From positions 3,162,001-3,226,000 of the forward strand of contig NZ_JACGFN010000001.1 of the NCBI RefSeq assembly GCF_016950255.1: a stretch of DNA of 64,000 nucleotides. The letters run 5' to 3'. This DNA is from Pectobacterium brasiliense. GTDB taxonomy: Bacteria; Pseudomonadota; Gammaproteobacteria; Enterobacterales; Enterobacteriaceae. Position 1 is the stretch's first letter. Each line of letters begins with the position of its first letter. The position numbers and the translations under genes are program-made. The notes under the pieces are model-generated. The model worked only from the letters and a program-made list of their open reading frames with translations, did no database searches and was not told the DNA's origin. Shown piece after piece: positions 17,601 to 26,231 of this stretch.

Positions 17601-19671
17601 CGTTTAGAGAGAGGGTGTCTTCAGCATGGAGTGAAGCATATAGGCGATTCCCGGAATTGTTAAATATTGGCAATGACGTTGTTGCATAAGTAATGTCACC
17701 TTCACGGCTGTTAAGGTTAATATTCCTTGCTCTAAAAATTGAGGTTGTTGAACCAATAGTAGATGTGGCATTGATATTTATATCATTTCTGCTTGATGAG
17801 AGATTTGATTGATCAATAATGACTGAGCTTTTAGATATCAAATTTGTATTTTTTGATGAATCAATTACACCATTTATTCTTATATCACCTGCGCTCAGCA
17901 ATACGTCATTCCCTTTAATATTTGTTGTATCAAGTGACATGACTGTTGGTGATTGCGGTTGTAGAGTGTTCTCTATTTTTATTAGCCTTTCAAAATCGGC
18001 AACGACATTCCCAGTGGCATGTACTTTTGCCGATAGCAACTGCTCGCCTTTAAAAACGCTCTCTTTGTCTTTGACCCTATAGTAAGCAAGGATAAGTGGC
18101 GTGCCATCATCCAGAATAGTTGTGCTGGTCGATTGTGGCGTATTAGAACGTCTAACAGCCTGTTCTTGTGCCGTTTCCGAACGGAAATTTGTTGTATGTT
18201 CAGTTTGTTTTAACAACGGAGAAATATTTAAAAAATCCTGTCCTGCCAGAAAGATATTTCCATAGGATTTCAAATTGCTGGCGTTATTCTCCAACCGTGT
18301 GGCATTAATATAGAGGTTTTTTGCTCCGTGAATTTCGGATTCAGATGTAGCAACTTCCCCTTCAAGCTCTTTTTTAACAATTAAAGGGATATACGTTTTT
18401 GCATCGGAAAGCGATCGTATTGGCAATTCATTACCAACATTAAGGTTGGCGTAAGTTAAATCCTTCTTCTCTTTGACAGCGATCTTATCTCTGACGTTTT
18501 GAAGCGAGTTCGTCCGAATCACCAAATCCCCGGTATTGGTTTTAATCGTCCCCGAGCGGTTTTCTACCTTAACGCCTTTGTTCCCTGCCGCGTCTTTTTG
18601 AATCCACAGGTTGTTGTTGGCCTCAATGGTGGCCTGCGTGTTGGTCAGGTTGTCGTTGAACAGGCGCATATCTTCGCCCGCGATGATATTGCCTCGGTTA
18701 TTCAATACGGTACTGGCAAGCGTGATATCTCGGTCGCTTTTCACCGTATTGCCTGCGGCAATATCGACCTGCTGTGCATTCAGATTAAGGTCGGTTTTCG
18801 CGTTTACATTACCGAGCTGGATTTTACCTTTGCTGTCCAGCGTAATGCCTTGCTGAGAGCTGGTCAGGTTAGCGACGTTAGCGCCGACTCCGTCCTCGGT
18901 TGCCACGAGTCGGATGCGTTCTGCATACATGCCGCCGAGCGCTTTGGTGTCGACTGCCAGCAGTGGTTTGGCACCTTCTCCGGCGATGGGGGCGATCGTG
19001 CCGGTTTTGAAATCGACCCGATTGCTGCCTTGAGTCAGTGTCAGGTTTTTCGCGTTGATTTTGCCGTTCAGTTCGGTTGCCCGGCTGAGGATATCGACAT
19101 AATCCGTTGCTGAACCGTCCAGGCCTTTGCCACCAATGGTGATGCTGCCTTTTTTCACTTCCAACGCTTCAAGTGCGCCTTGCTGATCCAACACCGGTTT
19201 ACCGGTTGTCAGCGTGGCTGAAGGCGTATTGATGAACCCACATCCGTCACAGGTGATGCCGTTCGGGTTGGCAATCAATACGTTGGCTTTATTCCCGAAG
19301 ACTTCGATCTTCCCTTGCAGGTCTGAGCGGGTGGAGCCCGTTACCTCGTTGATAATCAAATCGGCCGCTTTGCCATTGAGGTTGGCGTTAGCGTTTAACT
19401 GCCCAGCCAACTGCGATTGCCCCGCGGCAATGCTGTTGTTTAGCACAGCACCGGGTGTCCCGACGCTGAAATCTTTATAGGTATTGTGAGAAACACCCGC
19501 TGCGTTTGGCGTCGCGATATTGATGACCGGGACGGCACCCGCGTTGTTGACTTGCGTGCGTGGGCCGTCTGGCGTGAGTGCAGCGAACGCGGGGTGTAAC
19601 GGTTGAATTGCGGTCAGGTAGATCAGCAGATAGCTAAGTCCACGAGTGGTACGGTTATTGAATTTTTCCAT
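14608..19671 (-). CDS. cdiA: CdiA/HecA-type two-partner-secreted toxin with C-terminal nuclease
   Basis: A 1687-residue exoprotein. The N-terminus has an extended signal region and a TPS/hemagglutination domain with the NPNGI motif and the GLSYLLIYLTAIQPLHPAFA start. A long beta-helix region follows (many GNI and LNAG type repeats), then a DUF637-like Ala/Gly segment (about 1185-1285) and a pretoxin-like stretch (DFTPVAGGIKSALEAQTSLD, from about 1491). The last roughly 125 residues look like a PD-(D/E)XK nuclease: Asp1602 in SVRPDW and Glu1612/Lys1614 in IEVKNY, followed by an RQMNLPAGMKQ segment. No VENN motif was found. It is short for CdiA (usually over 3000 residues). In this family the tail is delivered into neighbours after contact. 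It lies between cdiB (38 bases upstream) and cdiI. Confidence 0.85.
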   Translation of the reverse strand: MEKFNNRTTRGLSYLLIYLTAIQPLHPAFAALTPDGPRTQVNNAGAVPVINIATPNAAGVSHNTYKDFSVGTPGAVLNNSIAAGQSQLAGQLNANANLNGKAADLIINEVTGSTRSDLQGKIEVFGNKANVLIANPNGITCDGCGFINTPSATLTTGKPVLDQQGALEALEVKKGSITIGGKGLDGSATDYVDILSRATELNGKINAKNLTLTQGSNRVDFKTGTIAPIAGEGAKPLLAVDTKALGGMYAERIRLVATEDGVGANVANLTSSQQGITLDSKGKIQLGNVNAKTDLNLNAQQVDIAAGNTVKSDRDITLASTVLNNRGNIIAGEDMRLFNDNLTNTQATIEANNNLWIQKDAAGNKGVKVENRSGTIKTNTGDLVIRTNSLQNVRDKIAVKEKKDLTYANLNVGNELPIRSLSDAKTYIPLIVKKELEGEVATSESEIHGAKNLYINATRLENNASNLKSYGNIFLAGQDFLNISPLLKQTEHTTNFRSETAQEQAVRRSNTPQSTSTTILDDGTPLILAYYRVKDKESVFKGEQLLSAKVHATGNVVADFERLIKIENTLQPQSPTVMSLDTTNIKGNDVLLSAGDIRINGVIDSSKNTNLISKSSVIIDQSNLSSSRNDININATSTIGSTTSIFRARNINLNSREGDITYATTSLPIFNNSGNRLYASLHAEDTLSLNAGGNIKLSGVSFRNNQNTVFVAGKDLTISNSIHDLITHQRGIETTQENNKKIFDDAFFKLNYLFTDYNILAKAKGNITLSGVSLTAGKGIDLIANGMVTIDVKTVGNIYNEFLPSTRTPSLSSRLSTGDLLINSGGEINIKSANLSASNITLLAGSTLSLLSTAYSAIATPDEENRDDRHVITQINARRNLTLATNGALIASGSSLSSIGDMTLSSRGKMEFNALKNYAMREGNNEFNESTTQQNVVLNSGGVLTLLSSSSILFQATSLVAKGAMDVAAKGGFLYAQAMEETNHYEQESSSRTWYGKKKKGKRTYHNVSNKVTEFTAGSDINLLSRDDSIYEASKIEAGKNAKLTSTQGKVIFKAVKNTTFEQTITTSKGFFIKNSDRGYTKDTWLLPSIHAGGQFTVDAATGISADVKTRNAQSLQNALLTLSNTPGATWLKGLNTRKDVQWNAVQDAYTNWNHTTQSLNPVVGAVIAIAVAAVTAGAGLAGMAATATVNAAGATGMTATVMSGAVYSGMTALTSQAAVALVDNKGNLTKTMQTLGNSASVKSLVTSMAVGGALAGFDSVLKISNTGASPTQTRLPMLSNGDWSKVAQRVAGQSVISSSIGTAINGGSFKDNFTTALLSNVGSQINAEGAKFIGDNGTVLDVPGKALSHAVVAGIAAEISGGDVKGAAAGALAAELAGAVMGSSLFEPKYKSELDKQVVTLLKITQQDETSALISRVIGSLAGAIATNSPGGVNSAANAAEITYRYNFLEHEIDQMFQENANDIEAAKGGDKAAQERVDARMAAVMMIMDFTPVAGGIKSALEAQTSLDYLLTAAAIVPGLGVAGKAAIKQARKYLDSGKVKEAEAAFETVKSEIALIERPSWRKSETDVGKNLGEGWREQVSFKGGKEVPHGTAGSVRPDWCLGTICSIEVKNYNLTTNQSGLINNVSKQAIERQMNLPAGMKQEVIIDIRGQTVTDAQKSAIIKEIVTKSNNILSATDIGFMTK

Positions 19672-19709
19672 GTGACTTTCCTTGTTTTCCTTTTGCTTGA
19701 ATAAAACGC

Positions 19710-21392
19710 TTAATTAAAAAACGCTGTAACAGGGAGGGAGACTTGCCAGTAAACGACGGCGTTGTCGGGATGGAGATCGTTCGGGAAGTGCAGCGGCACG
19801 CCGAGCGACACTGACTGGCTGACCCAACGTGAAGATGCAGACAGGCCGACGGAAGCACCGGTCATATTGCCACCATCGACTTTGCCGGCTTTCCCCGCAA
19901 TCCACCCGCTATCCAGCGCGGTGGTTAAGGCGATATCACCCAGAAACGGTAGGGTAGTGAATTGCCAATTCAGTTCATTACGCCAGTAGAAACCCCGATT
20001 GCCAGTTAGTGTCTGTTCCTTAAATCCCCGGACGGAATACTCGCCGCCGAGCGAGACGCGTTCGCTGGTATACAGGTTGTCCGGCGTGGTTTGGCCGTAA
20101 AGGGAAGTCAGAAAGTACAGCGATGGCGCAAGTGGGTAGAAATAGCTGCTGCTGACGCTAAATTTGCGGAACTCGCTGCGTGGCAGGCCACTATTTTCTT
20201 TTGTGTCATCTGTCGCGCCCCAACTCCTTACGCCATGGCTTAACATCGGGTTGAGCGTAAAATATCCCCCGACCAGCGTGGTGCTATAGCTGAGCCCAAG
20301 GCTAGCGCTACTGACCGTAGGGCTGCTGACCTCAAGGCGCTCGCCCGCCATGCGGTTCTCGGTGCGTCGGCGGGAGAGCGCGCCATCCAGCGCCAGCTTC
20401 TGCTTCCCATCCCGATAGAGCGTTCTGTTGAGGCTGAGCCGATGGGTATTACTTTGCCCTTCATAGCGATACGCGCTGCTGCCGATCGGGATCGGTTGGA
20501 AAAAGTCATTCCAGGCGTATTGGTAGCCGAGCGTCCAGTAGCCATAAGGCAAAGACATCCCGCCCGATAAGGCTTTGCTGCCGTAGCTATGGCTGAACGC
20601 GCTATCACGGCTGGCGGTGAGCCACCAGCGGTCGGCGAGTCGCAGTGGGTTATCAAACGTGAGGTGGGTGGAAAGCTGTTCGCGGCCCGTGCTTTTTTGT
20701 CCGCTGTTGTCTGTGCTGAGAGACAGGGTGACAGGGCGGGAGTGCGTGGTGCGTTTGAGATAAACAATCGAACTTCCGGCTTGTTTTCCCGGCTGAATAT
20801 CAATCGTCACCTGCTGCGAAGGCAGGCGATTAAGTTGTTCCATCCCTTGTTCGATATCGCGCAGATTAAGAATGCGTCCTTCCAGACCGGGGAAGGCCAT
20901 CTTGATTGCGAGTGGCGTTTCCCCTTCCATACGAATGGCTTCTATTTTTCCCTCGCTGACGCTGATGATGAGCGTGCCGTTGGAGAGGTCTTGTTCCTGC
21001 AAATAGGCTTGGCTGGTGACAAAGCCTCGATTGAGGTAGGTGTTGGTGGTTTCCCTCACGACGTTATGGATTGTGGCTAAATCAAGGCAGCGATTTTGGT
21101 AGCGCCGCTGAACAGCGGCCCGATCTTTCGTTGAAAGGGACTCTGCATCGTGAAAGACAATGTTTTGGATGGGGAAGCAGACGGCATCTTTTACTGTTGG
21201 TGCAGTGACCGTGGGTATCGTTAAGGTGGTGCTGTTTTCCAGCGATAAACGCTGCTGTTTGGCCTGCTCCAGTAATGACTTTTGCTGGAGCTCCAGCGCA
21301 TCGCGATCTGTTGGGCTGATGGCGGTGGCGGCAAAGGTTGAGCTGCTGAGACTCAAAAAAATAAGGCTTATAAAAGAAAGGGTTTTACACAA
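19710..21392 (-). CDS. cdiB: CdiB/HecB-type outer-membrane TPS transporter
   Basis: A 560-residue Omp85-family two-partner-secretion transporter (ShlB/FhaC type) that exports CdiA across the outer membrane. Seen: a signal peptide (FISLIFLSLSSSTFAA), an N-terminal plug-helix region, a POTRA segment (CFPIQNIVFHDAE; RGFVTSQAYLQEQDLSNGTL; LNRLPSQQVTIDI) and a 16-strand barrel with a VRGF signature (SVRGFKEQTLTG) and a C-terminal aromatic, PVTAFFN. The frame begins with TTG at 21392, preceded by AAGGAA; no in-frame ATG is available at this position, so TTG is the likely start. It heads the operon cdiB-cdiA-cdiI and lies downstream of a Fur-like operator. Confidence 0.9.
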   Translation of the reverse strand: MCKTLSFISLIFLSLSSSTFAATAISPTDRDALELQQKSLLEQAKQQRLSLENSTTLTIPTVTAPTVKDAVCFPIQNIVFHDAESLSTKDRAAVQRRYQNRCLDLATIHNVVRETTNTYLNRGFVTSQAYLQEQDLSNGTLIISVSEGKIEAIRMEGETPLAIKMAFPGLEGRILNLRDIEQGMEQLNRLPSQQVTIDIQPGKQAGSSIVYLKRTTHSRPVTLSLSTDNSGQKSTGREQLSTHLTFDNPLRLADRWWLTASRDSAFSHSYGSKALSGGMSLPYGYWTLGYQYAWNDFFQPIPIGSSAYRYEGQSNTHRLSLNRTLYRDGKQKLALDGALSRRRTENRMAGERLEVSSPTVSSASLGLSYSTTLVGGYFTLNPMLSHGVRSWGATDDTKENSGLPRSEFRKFSVSSSYFYPLAPSLYFLTSLYGQTTPDNLYTSERVSLGGEYSVRGFKEQTLTGNRGFYWRNELNWQFTTLPFLGDIALTTALDSGWIAGKAGKVDGGNMTGASVGLSASSRWVSQSVSLGVPLHFPNDLHPDNAVVYWQVSLPVTAFFN

Positions 21393-21525
21393 AATGAACG
21401 CGTTCCTTACGTTGATTTACATTTTGCGCTTATATACACAAATGCTTCATTTCGTGACTAGGTAAAATCGATAGCCAATAGAAATTCGACAGAATACGTT
21501 GTGAAATTTAATTTTTGAGAATAAA

Positions 21526-21576
21526 AATGATAGTCATTATCATTTTTATATAGATAGGCAGGTAACTATATCGTAA
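21526..21576 (-). promoter_or_regulatory. Candidate Fur-controlled promoter of cdiBAI
   Basis: AATGATAGTCATTATCATT (21526-21544) matches the Fur-box core AATGATAATCATTATC at 15 of 16 bases. On the minus strand a possible -35 TTACGA (21576-21571) and -10 TATATA (21552-21547), 18 bases apart, place the start inside the box, so Fur-Fe(II) would block transcription of cdiB about 140 bases downstream. The consensus is established; activity here is inferred. Confidence 0.65.
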
Positions 21577-21600
21577 GTCAGAGTAATTTTTATATTTATC

Positions 21601-21630
21601 ATAGGGTTTCCGCTGCGATGGAAACCCTAT
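21601..21630 (-). terminator. Terminator after bcsC
   Basis: ATAGGGTTTCC and GGAAACCCTAT form a perfect 11-base stem with an eight-base loop 20 bases beyond the bcsC stop. It is followed on the minus strand by an A/T-rich tract and separates the cellulose operon from the CDI promoter. Confidence 0.7.
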
Positions 21631-21650
21631 GAGGTCTGAAGTGGGGACGG

Positions 21651-24600
21651 TTACTTAAAGTCCGCGTACGGCGTAAGCGGCTGCGGTGGGCTGTCGAGAT
21701 CGCCCTGCCAGCCGGAGGCGGAGTAGCGCAGGTAGATGAGGCCGTGGCTTGGGGTGTAGTCCTTCGCTTGCTGAATGTCGATACCGACGCCCAGCGTCCA
21801 GTGTGAGCTGAGGCGGCGTTCGACGATGGCGCGTGCCGTATAGCCGAAGCCGGAACTGCTGCTGCCTTGTTCGATGGTGTCTCGGTCGGTGATCGCAGCG
21901 TTGCCCAGCAGGCCGGTCAACGGATAGCGACGCTGATCTTTGGTAGAAGAACGTGACCACGAGAGCGATCCACCGAGTTCCCACGACCAGTTTTCCGTCC
22001 GCTGCCGGTAGTTCACCGGTACGCCCAGAGAAAAGTATTGCTGTGGGCTGTAGTAGCCGCCCTGGCCAAGCGAATAACCGCTTAAGTCTTTCTGGTGTCG
22101 CCACCACATGCTGTTCAGACCGACCGTGACGCGTTGGTTATCCTCGTTAATCAGCTTGTAGTAATAACCTGCCATAGCGCGAGCGCGGTCATTATCGGCC
22201 ACGTTTTTACCCGTAATTTGGTGGACGCTGAAATCACTCCAGACGCCGTGCGCTTCGCCCCGATCGTAGCTCAGCCCGAGACTGATGCCCGTGGCACGCA
22301 CGCCGCCCCAGGTAATGCCGGTGCCAGGGTCTTTGGTGCCGCCGAAGGCGAGTAATGAGCTGGAGATTGGGCGGCGTGATGCTGTCGCGGTCCAGCCGAT
22401 TTGCCGCCAGTCGCCGCTGTAGCTTGCGCCACCGACGATATCGACCACGTCGAAGCCGAGCGGCGTGGTGCCGATATCTGCCGACCAGCGATCGTTCTTC
22501 CAGCCTGCGGCGACGCTGGTGCCGGTGGCTTTCTGTGATTTACCGTCGAAACAGTCCCGCGTGGCGCAGGTGCCGAAAGTTTCCCGGTAGGCACCGTTGC
22601 TGTCCGTTGAGAAGGAGCCAGCGTCCATCTGTACGGTATCGGTGCGGAAGAAGGCGCGACCATCGTACAACGGCATATCCACTTGCAGCATGGTGTTGTG
22701 AGCGCTCAGATCGGAAATCCCACCTGTTCCGCTTGAACTCCCGTAATCGTGATCCAGAGTGACGGTCACATCCTGCTTACGATACAGATCCGCCGCATCG
22801 GCGCGGATGCTGCGTTGCAGCCAGTCGTCTCCTGCCTGATTGCGCGTCAGTCGGGTATAGTCATCGTCGCTTTGCGGCAGAGCGGGCGTGATGCCGCTAG
22901 CAACCATCGACTGTTTATAGTCCTGCTGCGCCTGTTCAGGTTGAGACTGCTGTTGTTCAACGCGTGCCGCATCGCGGTAGACCAATGCTTTGCCCTGACC
23001 GACCGGTTCTTTCTGCGCGTCGATTTTTAGCTGACGGAAAAGCGCCGTCGACTTTTGCGGATTTCCGACCGCTTGCCAAGCGTTGGCGACGTGCCGCTGT
23101 GCGTTGAGGGTATCAGCCGCCTGCGCCGGGAGCTGGTTCAGACGCTGGCGTGCGTCATCTTGCCGACCCTGCGCGATAAATGCGTCGATCTCACCCAATT
23201 GTGCATCGGGGTTCTGCGGTTCTCGTGTGCGAATGCGTTGATAATCCGCCAGCGCCGTCGCGTATTCGCCCCGTGCCAGTGCCCAGTCTGCCAGCAGCAG
23301 ATCGATACGGGTGTTCGCCGGTTGCTGACGCAGAAAAGCGATAGCGGCGGATTCGTCCCCTGCATCGCGCATGGCTTCCGCTTTCGCCAGCGTGGTCTGT
23401 ATCGTCAGGCGCTGAGATAAATCGCGCATGTCGTCGCTCCACTGCGCTGCGGAAAGCGTGTTCAGGTGAGCGAGTGCTTGCTCATCACGATTGGTGGATG
23501 ACAGGTAAAGTGAGTAAACGTAGTTCTTCTGTGCGTCGGCCGGTGGCACGGCAGTCGCGCGTTGTACCACGCTGTCGGCCTGCTGCATTTGCCCCAGCTG
23601 GCGCAGCGTCTGGGCATAGCGATAGGCAAACCAGATATCGTTCGGATCCTGCTGGTTCGCCTGACGATACTTCTCTTCCGCCTGCGTCCACTGCTGCTGT
23701 TCCGCAAGTTGGTCTGCCTGTTGTTTTAGGATATTGAGTTGTAGCGCAGTAAGCGTATCCCGCATCGTGTTCTGCTGGCTGCGCGACAGGCTGTTGAGGT
23801 AAGTGAGTGCTTTCTCCGGCGACTGCCGCTGATAAATCCCGACCAGACCGCGCAGGGCGTTATCGTTGCCGGGTTCAAGGTGTAAAGCCTGCTGATAGAG
23901 CGGCTGGGCGGCGGTATCGTTTTGGCTGGCAACGGCGACATCACCCAGACCAATCAGCGCATAGGGATTGGTGTTATCCATCTGGCGTGCCTGCTGATAC
24001 TTCTGGCGTGCCAGCGGGAGGTTATTGGCTTTCAGCGCGTTGTCGCCTTCCGCAATGGTGGTCCAATATTGCGTACTTTTGATAAGCCCTTCCCATTTGC
24101 CGCTGTTCAGGCGATTCACATCCGCCTGTAGTGCCTTCTGGAACTGTGCCAGCGCTTTTACCCGATCGCCCGCGCGCAGATAAACCAGACCAATAGCGCC
24201 GATCAGTTCGGGGTCGTTGGGTGTGGTGGCCAGCGCCTTATTCAATTCGTCAAGCGTGGCACTATTGCCGCCACCATCTTCAATCTGTGCCAGTGCGCGC
24301 AGCCGGCCCTGATAAACGGGATCGGCTAATATTCCCTGCTGACGGCTGAGTTCTTTACGTGCCGTATCCGCCTGTTCACCTTCATCAAACACGGTCAGAA
24401 AGCGGTTGAGTTCCGCCACACTTTGTGGCGTGACCAGCATCCGACCAATAATTTCCAGCCACAGCGAAGCTGCCTGACTGCGTCCGACGGGATCGTTAGA
24501 AAGCTGTTTGAGGAGGGGATAGGCTTGTTCGTTACGATTCTGACTAAACAACAGCCGCGCCAGCACCATACGCAGCGGTACATTATTCGGATAGGCCTGA

Positions 24601-26231
24601 TCTAACGTCTCCAGTTGTTTAATCGCCAGAGGTTGTTGGTTGGGTAAGCGTGAGACCAGCCGCCAATACTCTACGGCAAGATCGAGCGTTGGGGGCTCGC
24701 CGTGAAAGAGCGAGTCGTACTGTGCTTTGGCTTCCGCATAGCGCCCGGCGGTAGACAGCAAACGCGCCTGCTGTAATTGCTGACGCGCGGTTTCCTGCGT
24801 CAGCGCCAGCGTGATTTCTGCCTGCCGGTAGAGGGCAGAATCGGGCGCTACTGCCTTTAGCTTGTCCAACTGCTGGCGCGCCTGCGCCTGATCGCCCTGA
24901 CGCAGCGCCAGCCGCAATCTGGCGGCGATAACCTCTGGGTTATCCGGGTTAATCAGCTCCAGTCGATGGAGCGACTGACGCACAATATCGTCTTTGTTGC
25001 TGGCTTCTCCCAAACGCACCTGCTCCATCAGGAACTGCTCTGGCGACGTAGTTTCTGCGCTGTATGCCTGCGGCGCAGTAACCAGCAATAACGGGAGCAG
25101 GCGCAGCCAGTTCAGCGCCAGATTGTTGGCTTTCAATGCGTTGTCACCTTTCGCGATCGTGGTCCAATCTTGCGTATTTTGGATGAGCCCTTCCCATCTA
25201 CCGCTGTGAAGACGGCTCATATCCACCTGTAATGCCTTCTGGAACTGTTCCAGTGCTTTTTTCCGATCGCCTTCGCGCAGGTAAACCAGAGCGACCGCGC
25301 CGATCAGTTCGGGGGTATTTGGCGTGGCAGCCAGCGCGTTATTCAGTTCATTGAGCATGGCGCTATTGCCACCGCGGCTTTCACCCTGTGCCAGGCTACG
25401 GAGACGTGTCTGATAGGTGGGATCGGCTAACATTTTCTGCTGGCGGTTAAGCTCTTTGCGGACGGTTTCTGCCCGTTTGCCTTCGTTAAATAGGGTCAGA
25501 AAGCGATTTAACTCTGCTACGCTCTGCGGCGTGACGGGCATCCGCCGAATGATCGCTAGCCATAGCGATGCCGCCTGACTGCGTCCGACGGGGGCGTTAG
25601 CCAACTGTTTCAGCAAAGGAGCGGTCTGCTCGTTACTACCCTGACGGAAGAGCAAGTATGACAGCGCAAGGCGCAGAGGAACGTTGTCAGGGTATACCTG
25701 ATCCAGCTCTGCCAGTTGCTTAAGCGCGACCAGCTCCTGATCCGGTAAGTAGGAAACCATACGCCAGTATTCAACGGCCAGATCGAGCGTTGGGGGTTCG
25801 CCGTGAAAGAGCGCGTCATACTGCGCTTTGGCTTCCGCATATTGCCCGGCGGTAGATAGCGAGCGAGCCTTCTGTAATTGTTGGCGCGTCTCTTCCTGCG
25901 TCAGTGCCAGTATCATGCTTGCATGACGATAGGCAGCGGAATCGGGTGCCAGCGTTTTCAGTTTTTCCAACAGCTGACGCGCCTGCGTTTGATCGCCCTG
26001 ACGCATCGCCAGCCGCAATTTGGCGGCAATTGCTTCGGGGTTATTTGGCGCGATAAGCTCCAGCCGATAGAGAGACTGACGCACGAGATCGTCTTTGTTG
26101 CTGGCTTCTCCCAGGCGCACCTGTTCCATCAGGAATTGCTCTGGCGACGCGGTTTCCGCGCTGTATGCCTGCGGTGCAGCAACCAGCAATAACGGGAGGA
26201 CGCGCAGCCAATTTAAGGTGTCGTTGCGCAT
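21651..26231 (-). CDS. bcsC: Cellulose synthase outer-membrane subunit BcsC with duplicated N-terminal TPR region
   Basis: A 1526-residue BcsC, about 370 residues longer than the E. coli protein (1157). BcsC exports cellulose: a periplasmic TPR solenoid leads to a C-terminal 16-strand beta-barrel (about the last 340 residues, beginning near VTLDHDYGSSSGTGG and ending LTPYADFK). The extra length is an internal tandem duplication: residues 7-373 and 374-740 align end to end without gaps, both starting NWLR(V/L)LPLLLV and both ending GDNALKANN. The second copy therefore carries an internal signal-peptide-like hydrophobic stretch. The normal TPR array resumes after copy 2 (LARQKYQQARQMDNTNPYAL). 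The start overlaps bcsZ by 19 bases. It is last in bcsRQABZC and a terminator follows. Confidence 0.93.
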   Translation of the reverse strand: MRNDTLNWLRVLPLLLVAAPQAYSAETASPEQFLMEQVRLGEASNKDDLVRQSLYRLELIAPNNPEAIAAKLRLAMRQGDQTQARQLLEKLKTLAPDSAAYRHASMILALTQEETRQQLQKARSLSTAGQYAEAKAQYDALFHGEPPTLDLAVEYWRMVSYLPDQELVALKQLAELDQVYPDNVPLRLALSYLLFRQGSNEQTAPLLKQLANAPVGRSQAASLWLAIIRRMPVTPQSVAELNRFLTLFNEGKRAETVRKELNRQQKMLADPTYQTRLRSLAQGESRGGNSAMLNELNNALAATPNTPELIGAVALVYLREGDRKKALEQFQKALQVDMSRLHSGRWEGLIQNTQDWTTIAKGDNALKANNLALNWLRLLPLLLVTAPQAYSAETTSPEQFLMEQVRLGEASNKDDIVRQSLHRLELINPDNPEVIAARLRLALRQGDQAQARQQLDKLKAVAPDSALYRQAEITLALTQETARQQLQQARLLSTAGRYAEAKAQYDSLFHGEPPTLDLAVEYWRLVSRLPNQQPLAIKQLETLDQAYPNNVPLRMVLARLLFSQNRNEQAYPLLKQLSNDPVGRSQAASLWLEIIGRMLVTPQSVAELNRFLTVFDEGEQADTARKELSRQQGILADPVYQGRLRALAQIEDGGGNSATLDELNKALATTPNDPELIGAIGLVYLRAGDRVKALAQFQKALQADVNRLNSGKWEGLIKSTQYWTTIAEGDNALKANNLPLARQKYQQARQMDNTNPYALIGLGDVAVASQNDTAAQPLYQQALHLEPGNDNALRGLVGIYQRQSPEKALTYLNSLSRSQQNTMRDTLTALQLNILKQQADQLAEQQQWTQAEEKYRQANQQDPNDIWFAYRYAQTLRQLGQMQQADSVVQRATAVPPADAQKNYVYSLYLSSTNRDEQALAHLNTLSAAQWSDDMRDLSQRLTIQTTLAKAEAMRDAGDESAAIAFLRQQPANTRIDLLLADWALARGEYATALADYQRIRTREPQNPDAQLGEIDAFIAQGRQDDARQRLNQLPAQAADTLNAQRHVANAWQAVGNPQKSTALFRQLKIDAQKEPVGQGKALVYRDAARVEQQQSQPEQAQQDYKQSMVASGITPALPQSDDDYTRLTRNQAGDDWLQRSIRADAADLYRKQDVTVTLDHDYGSSSGTGGISDLSAHNTMLQVDMPLYDGRAFFRTDTVQMDAGSFSTDSNGAYRETFGTCATRDCFDGKSQKATGTSVAAGWKNDRWSADIGTTPLGFDVVDIVGGASYSGDWRQIGWTATASRRPISSSLLAFGGTKDPGTGITWGGVRATGISLGLSYDRGEAHGVWSDFSVHQITGKNVADNDRARAMAGYYYKLINEDNQRVTVGLNSMWWRHQKDLSGYSLGQGGYYSPQQYFSLGVPVNYRQRTENWSWELGGSLSWSRSSTKDQRRYPLTGLLGNAAITDRDTIEQGSSSSGFGYTARAIVERRLSSHWTLGVGIDIQQAKDYTPSHGLIYLRYSASGWQGDLDSPPQPLTPYADFK
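24021..25121 (-). repeat. Copy 2 of the 1101-base bcsC tandem duplication
   Basis: This is in frame and contiguous with copy 1 and encodes residues about 371-737 of BcsC. Copy 2 differs from copy 1 at many positions (roughly three quarters of residues identical by eye), so the duplication is old enough to have diverged and is not an assembly duplicate. Its left end abuts the unduplicated TPR region. Confidence 0.88.
25122..26222 (-). repeat. Copy 1 of the 1101-base bcsC tandem duplication
   Basis: This encodes the true signal peptide and the first TPR block of BcsC (residues about 4-370). The offset to copy 2 is exactly 1101 bases (367 codons), measured at both ends: at the signal-peptide segment (26182 versus 25081) and at the junction (25124 versus 24023). 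Confidence 0.88.

Noticed and set aside
18499..19113. A 204-codon plus-strand open frame opposite the TPS domain of cdiA
   Set aside because: Antisense of a conserved domain, with no start context or known homology.
14608..19671. VENN-type CdiA boundary
   Set aside because: No VENN or close variant was found before the toxin; a pretoxin-like segment takes its place.
24021..26222. The bcsC duplication as an assembly artefact
   Set aside because: The two copies differ at many nucleotide and amino acid positions, which a collapsed or repeated assembly would not produce.
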